Below are positions 25,254-34,251 of a DNA stretch of 46,027 bases, piece by piece (position 1 is the stretch's first letter; each line of letters begins with the position of its first letter). The DNA is from Marmoricola sp. Lineage in GTDB: Bacteria; Actinomycetota; Actinomycetes; Propionibacteriales; Nocardioidaceae. The notes beneath the pieces were generated by a model. That model was given only the letters and a program-made list of their open reading frames with translations. It ran no database searches and was not told where the DNA came from. The stretch covers positions 1 through 46,027 of the forward strand of contig JAOPYC010000098.1 in assembly GCA_025964795.1 (NCBI GenBank), in the 5' to 3' direction. The position numbers were made by a program, and so were the translations under genes.

Positions 25254-25288
25254 TTCCAGATGTTAGATCAGCGCTATGAGAACTGGAA
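25254..25288. promoter_or_regulatory. Divergent promoter region of the sugar-acid cluster
   Basis: The 104-base gap between the lactonase and dehydratase starts holds TTCCAG (25254-25259) and its inverse CTGGAA (25283-25288), and the palindrome AGCGCT at 25270-25275 followed by a TATGAG. It must contain both promoters and probably the operator. No regulator gene lies beside it, so I cannot match it to a family. Confidence 0.3.
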
Positions 25289-25292
25289 TCCG

Positions 25293-27008
25293 ATGACGTC
25301 ACCGCGCAGCGCCCAGTGGTACGCCGGGGACGACCGCAACGCCTACATCCACCGGGCGTGGATGCGCCGGGGCCTGCCGGCGCACGCGTTCGACGGGCGT
25401 CCGCACATCGCCATCGCGAACACCGCCTCGGACCTCACACCGTGCAACGCGCACCTGAACGAGGTGGCGGAGAGCGTCAAGCAGGGCGTCTACGAGGCGG
25501 GCGGCATCCCGCTCAACCTGCCCGTGGTGTCGCTGGGGGAGACGCTGGTCCGCCCGACCGCGATGCTCTGGCGCAACATGGCCGCGATGGCCACCGAGGA
25601 GATGCTCCGGGCCAACCCCGTCGACGGGGTGGTCCTGCTCGGTGGCTGCGACAAGACGATCCCCTCGCTGCTGATGGCGGCCGCCTCGGTCGACCTGCCG
25701 GCCCTGGTCGTCCCCGGCGGCCCGATGCTGACCGGCACCTTCCAGGGCGTGCCGCTCGGGTGCGGCACGGACGTGTGGCGGCTCAGCGAGGAGGTCCGCG
25801 CGGGGACGCTCTCCCGGGAGCAGTTCATGAAGTCGGAGTCCTCGATGATCCGCAGCCGGGGCCACTGCAACACGATGGGCACGGCCTCGACGATGGCGAT
25901 GGTGGCCGAGGCGCTGGGTGCCACCATCCCCGGCACGGCCGGGACACCTGCTCCGGACAGCCGGCTGCTCGAGGGCTCGCACGAGGCGGGCCGGCTCGCG
26001 GTCGAGATGGTCGCGGCGGGGCGGCGACCCAGCGAGGTCCTCACCCGCGGCTCGTTCCTGAACGCCGTCGTGGCCCTGGCCGCGGTGGGCGGGTCGACCA
26101 ACGCCGTCGTGCACCTGCTGGCCATCGCCGGGCGCCTGGGCGTGGAGCTGACCCAGGACGACTTCGACCGCACCGGCGCGGACGTGCCACTGCTGGTCAA
26201 CCTGCAGCCCGCCGGAACGTGGCTGATGGAGGACTTCCACCGGGCCGGCGGCCTGCTCGCCGTGCTCCGCGAGGTCGAGGACCTCCTCGACCCGGACGCG
26301 CTCACGGTCACGGGGAAGCCGCTGACCAGCTATTTGGGCGAGGCCGAGATCTGGGACCGTGAGGTCATCCGCCCACGCTCGGAGCCGTTCCAGCCGCACG
26401 CCGGGATCGCCGTCCTCCGCGGCAACCTCGCCCCGGACGGCGCGGTGATCAAGCCGGCCGCCGCGACCCCCGCGCTGTTGCAGCACCGAGGCCGGGCCTT
26501 GGTCTTCGACTCGATCGAGGACCTGCACGCGCGCATCGACGACCCCGACCTCGACGTGGACGCCGACTCGGTGCTGGTGCTGCGCGGGTGCGGCCCGCGC
26601 GGCTACCCCGGGATGCCGGAGGTCGCCAACCTCCCGCTGCCGACCAAGCTGCTCGAGGCCGGGGTGCGCGACATGGTCCGCATCTGCGACGGCCGGATGA
26701 GCGGCACGGCCTACGGCACGGTGGTGCTGCACGTCGCGCCCGAGGCCGCGGCCGGTGGGCCCCTGGGGCTGGTCCGGACCGGCGACTGGATCGTCCTCGA
26801 CGTGGCGGGACGGCGCCTCGACGTCGACGTGCCCGCCGACGAGCTGGCCGCGCGTACGCCGGAGCCGGCGGCCGTCGAGGCGTTCGCTGCCCCGACGCGC
26901 GGCTGGGAGCAGCTCTACGTCCGGACGGTCATGCAGGCCGACACCGGCGCCGACCTCGACTTCCTCGTCGGGTCGAGCGGCGACGAGGTGTCACGCGAGT
27001 CGCACTGA
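25293..27008 (+). CDS. IlvD/Edd family sugar-acid dehydratase
   Basis: 571 residues from ATG 25293. Fe-S dehydratase converting an aldonate to its 2-keto-3-deoxy acid. The three cluster cysteines are C51 (LTPCNAHL), C119 (LLGGCDKTIPSLLMA) and C192 (GHCNTMGTASTM). Their spacing (68 and 73) equals what I recall for Rhizobium L-arabinonate dehydratase, and the catalytic-Ser segment DGRMSGTAYGTVVLHVAPEAAAGGPLGLV is also of the sugar-acid type rather than true IlvD. Divergent from the lactonase operon. It is thus a pathway enzyme, not branched-chain amino-acid DHAD. Convergent with the crotonase gene four bases on. Confidence 0.9.
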   Translation: MTSPRSAQWYAGDDRNAYIHRAWMRRGLPAHAFDGRPHIAIANTASDLTPCNAHLNEVAESVKQGVYEAGGIPLNLPVVSLGETLVRPTAMLWRNMAAMATEEMLRANPVDGVVLLGGCDKTIPSLLMAAASVDLPALVVPGGPMLTGTFQGVPLGCGTDVWRLSEEVRAGTLSREQFMKSESSMIRSRGHCNTMGTASTMAMVAEALGATIPGTAGTPAPDSRLLEGSHEAGRLAVEMVAAGRRPSEVLTRGSFLNAVVALAAVGGSTNAVVHLLAIAGRLGVELTQDDFDRTGADVPLLVNLQPAGTWLMEDFHRAGGLLAVLREVEDLLDPDALTVTGKPLTSYLGEAEIWDREVIRPRSEPFQPHAGIAVLRGNLAPDGAVIKPAAATPALLQHRGRALVFDSIEDLHARIDDPDLDVDADSVLVLRGCGPRGYPGMPEVANLPLPTKLLEAGVRDMVRICDGRMSGTAYGTVVLHVAPEAAAGGPLGLVRTGDWIVLDVAGRRLDVDVPADELAARTPEPAAVEAFAAPTRGWEQLYVRTVMQADTGADLDFLVGSSGDEVSRESH

Positions 27009-27012
27009 CCGC

Positions 27013-27798
27013 TCAGCGACCCTTCCACACCGGCGGCCGCTTCTCGGCGAACGCCCTGAAGCCCTCGAGCCCGTCCTCGGAGCCGTAGAGGGCGTCCACC
27101 GTCGGCAGGGTGCGGCTGGTGACCAGGTCGAGGACCCTCTGGAACGGCTCACCCTCCGCGGCGCGCGCCGTCTCCTTGATCGCGGCGAAGACGAGCGGCG
27201 GCCCGGACTCGAGCAGTCGCGCCACTTCCCAGACGCGCTCGTAGAGCGAGTCCGCGTCCGGGAGCACCTCGTTGACCAGCCCCCAGCGATGGGCCTCCTC
27301 GGCCCCCATCCAGCGTCCGGTCAGCAGCAGCTCCATCGCCACGTGGTAGGGCATCCGCTTGGGCAGCTTGATGGTGGCGGCGTCGGCCAGCGTGCCGGCG
27401 TTGATCTCGGGCAGTCCGAACTGGACCGGCTGCGAGGCGTAGATCAGGTCGCAGGACAGGGCCAGCTCGAAGCCGCCGCCCATCGCCATCCCGTGCACGG
27501 CGGCGATCACCGGCTTGTTCAGGCCCGGCAGCTCCTGCAGGCCGGCGAACCCGCCCACGCCGTAGTCACCGTCGACCGCGTCGCCGTCCGCCGCCGCCTT
27601 GAGGTCCCAGCCCGCGGAGAAGAACTTGTCCCCGGCGGTCCGCACGATGGCCACCAGCAGCGTGGAGTCGTCGCGGAAGGACGCGAACACCTCGCCCATC
27701 ACCCGGCTGGTGGCGAGGTCGATGGCGTTGGCCTTCGGTCGGTCCAGCGTGACCTCGAGGATCCCGCCCTCACGGTGGATGCGTACGTCGTCGCTCAT
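27013..27798 (-). CDS. Enoyl-CoA hydratase/isomerase (crotonobetainyl-CoA hydratase-like)
   Basis: 261 residues from ATG 27798, which has GGGAGG nine bases upstream; the ATG at 27807 overlaps the preceding stop but lies directly on GGGAGG. Crotonase fold: ILEVTLDRPKANAIDLATSR, FFSAGWDLKAAADG and KPVIAAVHGMAMGGGFELALSCDLI (oxyanion hole), then FGLPEINAGTLADAATIKLPKRM. The KANAID(L/A) and FSAGWDLK segments recall the carnitine-type CaiD group. Last gene of the tetR-pot-amine oxidase-ACAD operon, so it probably hydrates the enoyl-CoA made by the dehydrogenase just upstream. Confidence 0.9.
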   Translation of the reverse strand: MSDDVRIHREGGILEVTLDRPKANAIDLATSRVMGEVFASFRDDSTLLVAIVRTAGDKFFSAGWDLKAAADGDAVDGDYGVGGFAGLQELPGLNKPVIAAVHGMAMGGGFELALSCDLIYASQPVQFGLPEINAGTLADAATIKLPKRMPYHVAMELLLTGRWMGAEEAHRWGLVNEVLPDADSLYERVWEVARLLESGPPLVFAAIKETARAAEGEPFQRVLDLVTSRTLPTVDALYGSEDGLEGFRAFAEKRPPVWKGR

Positions 27799-27803
27799 GA
27801 CGC

Positions 27804-28949
27804 TCATCCTCCCAGCGGGCGCAGCAGCCCGCGCGAGATGATGTGCCGCTGGATCTCCGAGGTGCCGTCCCAGATCCGCTCGATCCGCGCGTCGCGCCAG
27901 ATCCGCTCCAGCGGCAGCTCGTCCATCAGGCCCATGCCGCCGTGCACCTGGATCGCCTCGTCGGCGACCATCGCCAGCATCTCGCTGGCCTTGAGCTTGG
28001 CCATCGCGATGTCGGAGTCCGTGGCCGTCCCCTGGTCGTACTTCCAAGCCGCCTCCAGCGTGAGCAGCTCCGCCGCCCGCAGCTCCACGGCCATGTCGGC
28101 CAGCTTGAAGGAGATGCCCTGGAACTTGCCGATCTTCTGGCCGAACTGCACGCGCTCGGCGGCGTGGCGCAGGGAGAGCTCCAGGGCACGCTCGGCGCGG
28201 CCGAGACAGCTGGCGGCGACCTGCAGCCGGGTGCTGCCCAGCCAGGTCCCGGCGAGCTCGAAGCCCTTGCCCTCCTCGCCCAGCAGCGCGTCGGCGGGGA
28301 CGTGGCAGTCGAAGTCGAGGATGGCGTTGGTGTAGCCGCGGTGCGAGACGTTGCGGTAGCCGTCGTGCACGGCCACCCCGGGGGTGTCGAGGTCGATCAG
28401 GAAGGTCGACATCGCCTTGCGCCCGTCCTGCTCGGCGCTGACGGCGACCAGGATGACGAAGTCGGACTCCTGGGCGTGGCTGATGAAGTGCTTGGTGCCC
28501 TTGATCCGCCAGCCGTCCGCGTCGCGGGTGGCGCGGGTGCGCATGGCGCGCATGTCCGAGCCGGCCTCCGGCTCGGTCATGGCCAGGCAGTCGCGCCGCT
28601 CGCCCCGGATGCTCGGGTAGAGGTAGCGCTCGCGCTGGGCCTCGGTGCCGGCGAGCAGGATGTTGGAGGGGCGGCCCACGCAGGAGTGCAGCGCGTAGCT
28701 GGCCCGGCTCAGCTCCTTCTCGTAGAGCACCCAGGTCACGGTGTCGAGGCCGGCACCGCCGACCTCCTCGGGCATGTTCGCGGCGTGCAGGCCGGTGGCG
28801 ATCGCCTTGTCCTTGATCTGCTCGGCGAGCTCGTGCCGGACCACGCCGCTGCGCTCGACCTCGGCCTCGTGCGGGTAGAGCTCACGCTCGACGAACGAGC
28901 GGGTGACCTCCACGATGCTGCGCTGCTCCTCTGTGCGGGAGAAGTCCAT
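27804..28949 (-). CDS. Acyl-CoA dehydrogenase
   Basis: 381 residues with GAGGAGG before the ATG. FAD-dependent desaturation of an acyl-CoA. Family blocks: AANMPEEVGGAGLDTVTWVLYEKELSRASYAL, CLAMTEPEAGSDMRAMRTRA, IKGTKHFISHAQESDFVILVA, ERVQFGQKIGKFQGISFKLADMAVEL, and the C-terminal QVHGGMGLMDELPLERIWRDARIERIWDGTSEIQRHIISR. The acidic residue in IWDGTSEIQ is the usual site near the catalytic base; in CaiA-type enzymes similar sequence is found. Overlaps or abuts the hydratase gene and lies 43 bases after the amine oxidase gene. Confidence 0.93.
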   Translation of the reverse strand: MDFSRTEEQRSIVEVTRSFVERELYPHEAEVERSGVVRHELAEQIKDKAIATGLHAANMPEEVGGAGLDTVTWVLYEKELSRASYALHSCVGRPSNILLAGTEAQRERYLYPSIRGERRDCLAMTEPEAGSDMRAMRTRATRDADGWRIKGTKHFISHAQESDFVILVAVSAEQDGRKAMSTFLIDLDTPGVAVHDGYRNVSHRGYTNAILDFDCHVPADALLGEEGKGFELAGTWLGSTRLQVAASCLGRAERALELSLRHAAERVQFGQKIGKFQGISFKLADMAVELRAAELLTLEAAWKYDQGTATDSDIAMAKLKASEMLAMVADEAIQVHGGMGLMDELPLERIWRDARIERIWDGTSEIQRHIISRGLLRPLGG

Positions 28950-28992
28950 CAGCGCACCTCCTCTTCCTCGTCTCTGCTGGGTGGGTGAGTGT

Positions 28993-30306
28993 TCAGCGCT
29001 GGGAGAGAGCCGCGGCTGCCGCCGCCCGCCCGGTGCGTACGGCGCCCTCCATGTAGCCGGCCACCCACTGGTCCGAGCCGCACACGTAGAAGGGCGGCTC
29101 GTGGGTGCCGTGCAACGGGCCCACGGCCTCGACGTCGCCGGGTCGCCAGCTCGTCACGTAGCCCTGGGTCCACGGGTCGGTGCCCCAGAGGCGGGTCCAC
29201 GTCTGGAGTGGTGCGAGTGCGGGCTCGCCGTAGAGCTGGGCGGCCTGGGCCAGGGCCTCGGCGGTGCGGGTCTGCGGGTCGGTCGCGGCGAAGACGGCGT
29301 AGCGCTCCGGCGGGACCAGCGCGGAGAGCACGCCCTCCTGCTGCGGCCAGGTCGACCCGAGGACGCCCTCGCTCTCGGCGAGCGCGTTCTGACCGGCGTC
29401 GCGCCAGAACGGCCGGTCGTAGGCGGCGACGAACTTGGCGGCCCACGCGTGCCGCTGACGCCGCAGCGAGGTGAGCCGCTCGTCGCTGACGCCCGTGATG
29501 TCGAGGTCGCGGGCAGGCCCGGCCGGGACGGCGAGCACCACCGCGTCGGCGGTGAGCTCCTCCCCGGCCGTCGTGGTGACGGCGCAGCCGCCCGTCGCGA
29601 CGCGGACCCGGGAGACCGGCGTCGAGAGGCGTACGTCGGCCAGCCCGGCCGCCATCCTCAGCGCCACCGTGGCGGATCCCTCGGCCACGCGCTGGTTCTC
29701 CCACTCGGCGACGTCGTAGGCCGCGGTGCCGCCGCCGACCGCCTGCTTGCGGGCGTAGGCGAACATGCTCTGCCGTTCGATGGACCCGTCGGCGAGGCTG
29801 AGGTGGACGAGGTCGAAGGCGCGCAGCACCGCCGCGGTCGCACCGTTGTCACGCAGGAAGTCGCCGACGCTGAGCTGGTCGAGACGGTGCAGGTCGGGGC
29901 TGGCGAACGGGTCCGCAGGGTCGATGCCCGCGACGACCTTCTGCAGGGCTGCCTCGACGTGCTCGTAGGACGCGATGTCCGGCTCGGTCAGCCACGAGGG
30001 CCACGGGCCGACGTCGACCGCCTCGGGCACCTGTCGGGTGATCGCACCCGGCTCCACGACGTACGACGGCACCAGGGTCAGGCCGAGGTCGGCCACTAGC
30101 CCGAGATAGCTGGTGTGCGCGTCGCCGACAACCTCCCCGCCGAGCTGCACCCGGCGACCGTCGGGCAGCTCGACCTGCTCGACCCGTCCGCCGACGCGTG
30201 CGCGCGCCTCGAGCACGGTGACCGAGGCGCCCCCGGCCTCGAGGTCGCGGGCGGCGCTGAGCCCGGCGAGACCGGCGCCGATCACCAGGACGTCGGTGCT
30301 TGTCAC
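28993..30306 (-). CDS. FAD-dependent amine oxidase
   Basis: 437 residues, GTG start. Flavin-containing amine oxidase fold: VLVIGAGLAGLSAARDLEAGGASVTVLEARARVGGRV (dinucleotide site and the arginine pair), VQLGGEVVGDAHTSYLGLVADLGL, and the C-terminal FAD contact FYVCGSDQWVAGYMEGAVRTGRAAA typical of MAO/putrescine-oxidase enzymes. Oxidises an amine to the aldehyde with release of ammonia or a smaller amine and H2O2. Directly follows the ATPase of a polyamine-type importer (7 bases), so the imported amine is its likely substrate. Confidence 0.9.
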   Translation of the reverse strand: MTSTDVLVIGAGLAGLSAARDLEAGGASVTVLEARARVGGRVEQVELPDGRRVQLGGEVVGDAHTSYLGLVADLGLTLVPSYVVEPGAITRQVPEAVDVGPWPSWLTEPDIASYEHVEAALQKVVAGIDPADPFASPDLHRLDQLSVGDFLRDNGATAAVLRAFDLVHLSLADGSIERQSMFAYARKQAVGGGTAAYDVAEWENQRVAEGSATVALRMAAGLADVRLSTPVSRVRVATGGCAVTTTAGEELTADAVVLAVPAGPARDLDITGVSDERLTSLRRQRHAWAAKFVAAYDRPFWRDAGQNALAESEGVLGSTWPQQEGVLSALVPPERYAVFAATDPQTRTAEALAQAAQLYGEPALAPLQTWTRLWGTDPWTQGYVTSWRPGDVEAVGPLHGTHEPPFYVCGSDQWVAGYMEGAVRTGRAAAAAALSQR

Positions 30307-30313
30307 CGGCGCG

Positions 30314-31393
30314 TCACCTCAGCACGACGGCGTGCTCGGGCAACCAGCCGATCTCGACCCGGTCGCCGGCGTTCCACCGGTCGTCCGCACGCATCCGCGG
30401 GAGGTTCTGCTCGAGGACGGTGAGGGTGATGCCGGTGCCCACGGAGACGAGGTACTGCGTGGTGGCGCCGTGATAGCTGGTGGACACGATCGTGCCGGGC
30501 GTCTGCACCATCGCCGGGGTGAAGTCGCTCATCCAGATCTTCTCCGGGCGGATCGCGACGCTGACCTGGTCGCCGTCGACCGACGTGGTGTGGCCGGGCA
30601 CGGGGATCCTCAGGTCGGAGGTGACCGCCACCGTCCCGGACGCGTAGACGCCGGGCATCAGGTTGCTGGTGCCGATGAACCCGGCGGCGAACACCGAGGT
30701 CGGGTTCTCGTAGACGTCCTCGGGCGTGCCGCACTGCTCGATGACGCCGCCGTTCATGATCGCCACCCGGTCGCTCATGCTCAGCGCCTCGTCCTGGTCG
30801 TGGGTGACGAACAGGAAGGTGATGCCGACCTCGCGCTGGATCGACTTCAGCTCGGCCTGCATCGCGTGCCGCAGCTTGAGGTCCAGGGCCGCGAGCGGCT
30901 CGTCGAGCAGCAGCACCTTCGGCCGGTTGATCAGGGCGCGGGCCAGGGCGACGCGCTGGCGCTGCCCGCCGGAGAGCTGCGCCGGTCTGTCCCTGACGCG
31001 GTCGCCCAGCTCGACGAGCTCGAGCATCTCGCCGACCCGCTGGTCGATCTCGCCCTTGTCGATGCCCTTGCGACGCAGGCCGAACCCGACGTTGCGGCGT
31101 ACGTCGAGATGCTCGAAGAGGGCGTAGCTCTGGAAGACGGTGTTCACGTCGCGCCGGTGCGGGGGAGTGCTGGTGACGTCCTCGCCGCCGACCAGCACCT
31201 GTCCCGCCGTGGGGTCGCTGAACCCCGCGATCATCCGCAGCGTCGTGGTCTTGCCACAGCCGGAAGGGCCCAGCAGCGAGAAGAACTCACCGCTGTCCAC
31301 GTCGAGGTCGAGGGCGTCGACGACGGTCTGGCCGCCGAAGACCTTGGTCAGACCGCGCAGGGAGACGGCGTGGCCAGTCGTCGGTGGGGTCAT
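30314..31393 (-). CDS. potA: Spermidine/putrescine-type ABC transporter, ATP-binding protein
   Basis: 359 residues from ATG 31393, overlapping the permease stop (ATGA). Walker A LLGPSGCGKTTTLRM, Q-loop NTVFQSYALFEHL, signature LSGGQRQRVALARAL, Walker B VLLLDEPLAALD, switch His THDQDEALSMSDR, then a C-terminal TOBE-type regulatory domain (VSVAIRPEKIWM). PotA/FutC-like importer subclass. Energises the two permeases encoded upstream. The gene symbol indicates subfamily; the true substrate could be another cation such as a betaine. Confidence 0.92.
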   Translation of the reverse strand: MTPPTTGHAVSLRGLTKVFGGQTVVDALDLDVDSGEFFSLLGPSGCGKTTTLRMIAGFSDPTAGQVLVGGEDVTSTPPHRRDVNTVFQSYALFEHLDVRRNVGFGLRRKGIDKGEIDQRVGEMLELVELGDRVRDRPAQLSGGQRQRVALARALINRPKVLLLDEPLAALDLKLRHAMQAELKSIQREVGITFLFVTHDQDEALSMSDRVAIMNGGVIEQCGTPEDVYENPTSVFAAGFIGTSNLMPGVYASGTVAVTSDLRIPVPGHTTSVDGDQVSVAIRPEKIWMSDFTPAMVQTPGTIVSTSYHGATTQYLVSVGTGITLTVLEQNLPRMRADDRWNAGDRVEIGWLPEHAVVLR

Positions 31394-32226
31394 CGGCGTT
31401 CGCCTCCGGTGATGAGGTCCAGGCTGGAGCTCCTGGACTTGAACAGGCGCGGCAGCATCAGCGCCGCCACGATCAGCAGGGCCGAGACCAGCAGCATCAG
31501 GGTGCCGACCGCGTTGATCGCCGGCGAGACGCCGAAGCGGATCGAGGAGTAGATGCGGACGGGAAGGGGCTGCGGATCCACGCCCGTGGTGAAGAACGCG
31601 AGCACGAAGTCGTCGAAGACGAGCGCGAACACCAGCAGGCCGGAGGCGATCAGGGCCGGGACGAGAGCGGGCAGCGTCACCAGCCGCAGGGACTGCCACG
31701 GGGTGCAGCCGAGGTCGCGGGCGGCCTCCTCGACCTCGAGCGGGAAGCTGGCGAGCCGGCCGCGGACGATCACCGTGACGTAGGCGATCGAGAAGGTGAT
31801 CTCGGCCAGGATGACCGTGTCCAGGCCGAGCTTGAGACCGGCGCCGGTGAAGACGAGCAGGGCCGCGACGCCGGTGACGATCTCCGGCGTGACCAGCGGC
31901 AGCAGCGTGATCGCCCCGACCACGCGGCCACGGCGCGACCGGACCCGCTCCAGGCCGAAGGCCAGCATGGTTCCGAGGACCAGCGAGCCGACGGCGGAGA
32001 CCAGCGCGATGAGCAGGCTGGCGCGCAGCGACTCGAGGAGGGCCTCGTTGTGGAAGAAGTCGACGTACCAGCGGGTGCTGAAGCCGGAGAAGGCCGAGAG
32101 CGACTTCTTGTCGTTGAAGCTGAACAGGGCCACCGCGAAGATCGGCACGTAGAGCCAGGCGAAGAACAGCACCGTGACCACCACGGCCACCAGGGGCTTC
32201 CGCTCCAGCTTCTTCGCGCGGGCCAT
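31390..32226 (-). CDS. potC: Spermidine/putrescine-type ABC transporter permease (PotC-like)
   Basis: 278 residues. Six membrane segments starting at LVAVVVTVLFFAWLYVPIFAVALFSF; the importer EAA loop reads EVEEAARDLGCTPWQSLRLVTLPALVPAL. Typical PotC features include FSTRWYVDFFHNEALLESLRASLLIAL and LVFALVFDDFVLAFFTTG. ATG overlaps the PotB-like stop by one base (TGATG) and its own stop overlaps the ATPase start, so potD-B-C-A are tightly coupled. Confidence 0.92.
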   Translation of the reverse strand: MARAKKLERKPLVAVVVTVLFFAWLYVPIFAVALFSFNDKKSLSAFSGFSTRWYVDFFHNEALLESLRASLLIALVSAVGSLVLGTMLAFGLERVRSRRGRVVGAITLLPLVTPEIVTGVAALLVFTGAGLKLGLDTVILAEITFSIAYVTVIVRGRLASFPLEVEEAARDLGCTPWQSLRLVTLPALVPALIASGLLVFALVFDDFVLAFFTTGVDPQPLPVRIYSSIRFGVSPAINAVGTLMLLVSALLIVAALMLPRLFKSRSSSLDLITGGERR

Positions 32227-33119
32227 CAGAGCTCTCTGGCCTTCGTGGAGGTGGCGCGGAGGTAGACGACCATCAGCACGGTGAGAGCCGCCATCATCGC
32301 GACCGTCATCGCCGAGCCGAGCGGCCAGTTCTGGCCCTCGACGAACTGCTGCTGGATCAGGTTGCCGATCATGAACGTGCTGGACCCACCGAGGAGCTGG
32401 GCGCTGACGAAGTCGCCGAGGGCGGGCAGGAAGACGAGCAGCATCCCGCCGTACAGCCCCGCGCGGGTGGCCGGCAGCGTCACCGTGAAGAACGTCCGCA
32501 GCGGCGAGTGGTAGAGGTCGTTGCCGGCCTCGATCAGCGAGGTGTCCATCCGCTCGAGCGAGGCGTAGACGGGCAGGATCATGAACACCACGAAGCCGTA
32601 GACCAGTCCGCCGATCACCGCCCACGGCGTGTTCAGGAAGGAGATCCCGTCACCCAGGCCCGCCTTGCGCAGGCCGCTGTTGAGCAGGCCGTCGTCGGAG
32701 AGCAGCGCCTTCCAGGCGTACATCCGGATCAGGTAGCTGGCGAAGAACGGCACCACGATCGCGGCGATCAGCGCGTTCTTGTAGCGGCCGCCGTGCAGCG
32801 CGATCGCGTAGGCCACGGGGTAGGCGATCAGCACCGAGAGGGCGACGGTGGCCAGCGCGTAGAGCAGCGACCGGACGAACAGGCGCAGGTAGACCTCGTC
32901 CCACAGGGCGCTGAAGTTGCCGCTGTTGGTGCCGAAGACCGGGAAGCCGTCCCGGGTCGTCGTACCGAACGAGAGCAGCACCACGATGACCATGCTGGAG
33001 ATGAAGAAGGTGACCATCCAGACCGTCGGCAGCGCGAGCAGGTAGCCCCACATCCGGGTGTGCTGGGAGGAGCGCCGGCGCTGGACCCCGGGTGGGGCGT
33101 GGGGAGCCTCGGCCGCCAC
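32226..33119 (-). CDS. potB: Spermidine/putrescine-type ABC transporter permease (PotB-like)
   Basis: 297 residues, GTG start one base after the binding-protein stop. Six membrane segments following a polar N-terminus; EAA-type loop in SLIEAGNDLYHSPLRTFFTVTLPATRAGL. IVVPFFASYLIRMYAWKALLSDDGLLNSGL and FLPALGDFVSAQLLGG are characteristic of PotB/PotH permeases. Pairs with the PotC-like permease. Confidence 0.92.
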   Translation of the reverse strand: MAAEAPHAPPGVQRRRSSQHTRMWGYLLALPTVWMVTFFISSMVIVVLLSFGTTTRDGFPVFGTNSGNFSALWDEVYLRLFVRSLLYALATVALSVLIAYPVAYAIALHGGRYKNALIAAIVVPFFASYLIRMYAWKALLSDDGLLNSGLRKAGLGDGISFLNTPWAVIGGLVYGFVVFMILPVYASLERMDTSLIEAGNDLYHSPLRTFFTVTLPATRAGLYGGMLLVFLPALGDFVSAQLLGGSSTFMIGNLIQQQFVEGQNWPLGSAMTVAMMAALTVLMVVYLRATSTKAREL

Positions 33120-33120
33120 G

Positions 33121-34251
33121 TCAGCTCGCCTTCACTTCGGTCCAGGCGGCCGTGCGGGCCTGGACCTCCTTGGTGCTGAGCAGCCGGAACACGTCGGGGT
33201 TCTCCAGGTCCTTCACGTCGATGTCGCAGGCCGGCACCTCCTTGGCCAGCTCGGTGAAGGTCGCCACCGCGTCCCGCACGGGGAACGGGTAGTAGAGGTA
33301 GTTGATGTTGCGGATCGCGTTCTCCGGGCGGAGCAGGTAGTCGATGAACAGCATCGCCGTGCCGGGGTGCTGGGCGTTGGTCGGGATGGCGTAGGCGTCG
33401 GAGTTGATCGGCGTGCCCTCCCTGGGGGCCTCGAAGTCGTAGTTCTGCGGCTTGTTCACCAGGCCCTGGCGGAGGTACATGAAGTCGCCGCTCCACATGT
33501 GGTGGATCCAGGCGCCGCCGCCGTTCATGTTGTTGACGTCGTCGGAGGAGTAGGCGCGCAGCAGCCTCTTCTGGCTGACCAGCAGCTTCTTCATCTCGGT
33601 GAGGTGCGAGGCCTTGGCGGTGTTCACGTCGTAGCCCAGGCGCAGGGCGGCCATCCCGAGGGCCTCGTCCTGGTCGTCGAGGGTGAAGATGTGCCGGGCG
33701 CCCTGGGGGTTCCAGAGGTCCTCCCAGCTGCCGGTCATCCCGCTGACCTTGTCGGTGCGCCAACCGATGCCGGTCTTGTAGACGGTGAACGGCACCGAGA
33801 CCCGCGACCTCGGGTCGTACCACGGGTCGTTGAAGTAGGAGCCCGAGTAGAAGACCTGGTCGGCGTTCTTGAGCTGGCCGTGGTCGATGACGCGCAGCTT
33901 GCCCTCGCGCCGCATCTTCACGACCCACTTCGCGATCGGGAAGACGACGTCGTACTGGTTGCCGGCGGCGATATTGGCGTACATCCCCTCCATCGAGTCG
34001 AAGTTGGACTCGATGATGCTCACGCCGTACTCCCGCTGGAAGCCCTTGAGCACCTTGGGATCGAGGTAGTCGGCCCAGTTGAAGTAGACGAGGTCGCCGT
34101 CGATCTTCGCCTTGGCCGACTTCGGCAGGGGCGCAGCCACGGGTACGTCGTCGCGGATGTAGGCGCAGCCCGGAAGTGCGGCGGCGGCACCGAGGGCCAG
34201 CCCGCCCGTGAGCAACGTACGGCGGCTGGTCGTCGGCGTCGTCCAGGTCAT
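33121..34251 (-). CDS. potD: Polyamine-type ABC transporter substrate-binding lipoprotein (PotD-like)
   Basis: 376 residues. The N-terminus has a twin-arginine motif (SRRTLLTGG, residues 9-17) and a lipobox LPGC with Cys29, so it is probably a Tat-exported lipoprotein anchored on the outer face of the membrane. The mature part is PotD/PotF-like: LVYFNWADYLDPKVLKGFQREYGVSIIES, YDVVFPIAKWVVKMRREGKL, SVPFTVYKTGIGWRTDKV. Defines what the importer takes up; I cannot read the ligand from the sequence. ATGA overlap with tetR. Confidence 0.92.
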   Translation of the reverse strand: MTWTTPTTSRRTLLTGGLALGAAAALPGCAYIRDDVPVAAPLPKSAKAKIDGDLVYFNWADYLDPKVLKGFQREYGVSIIESNFDSMEGMYANIAAGNQYDVVFPIAKWVVKMRREGKLRVIDHGQLKNADQVFYSGSYFNDPWYDPRSRVSVPFTVYKTGIGWRTDKVSGMTGSWEDLWNPQGARHIFTLDDQDEALGMAALRLGYDVNTAKASHLTEMKKLLVSQKRLLRAYSSDDVNNMNGGGAWIHHMWSGDFMYLRQGLVNKPQNYDFEAPREGTPINSDAYAIPTNAQHPGTAMLFIDYLLRPENAIRNINYLYYPFPVRDAVATFTELAKEVPACDIDVKDLENPDVFRLLSTKEVQARTAAWTEVKAS

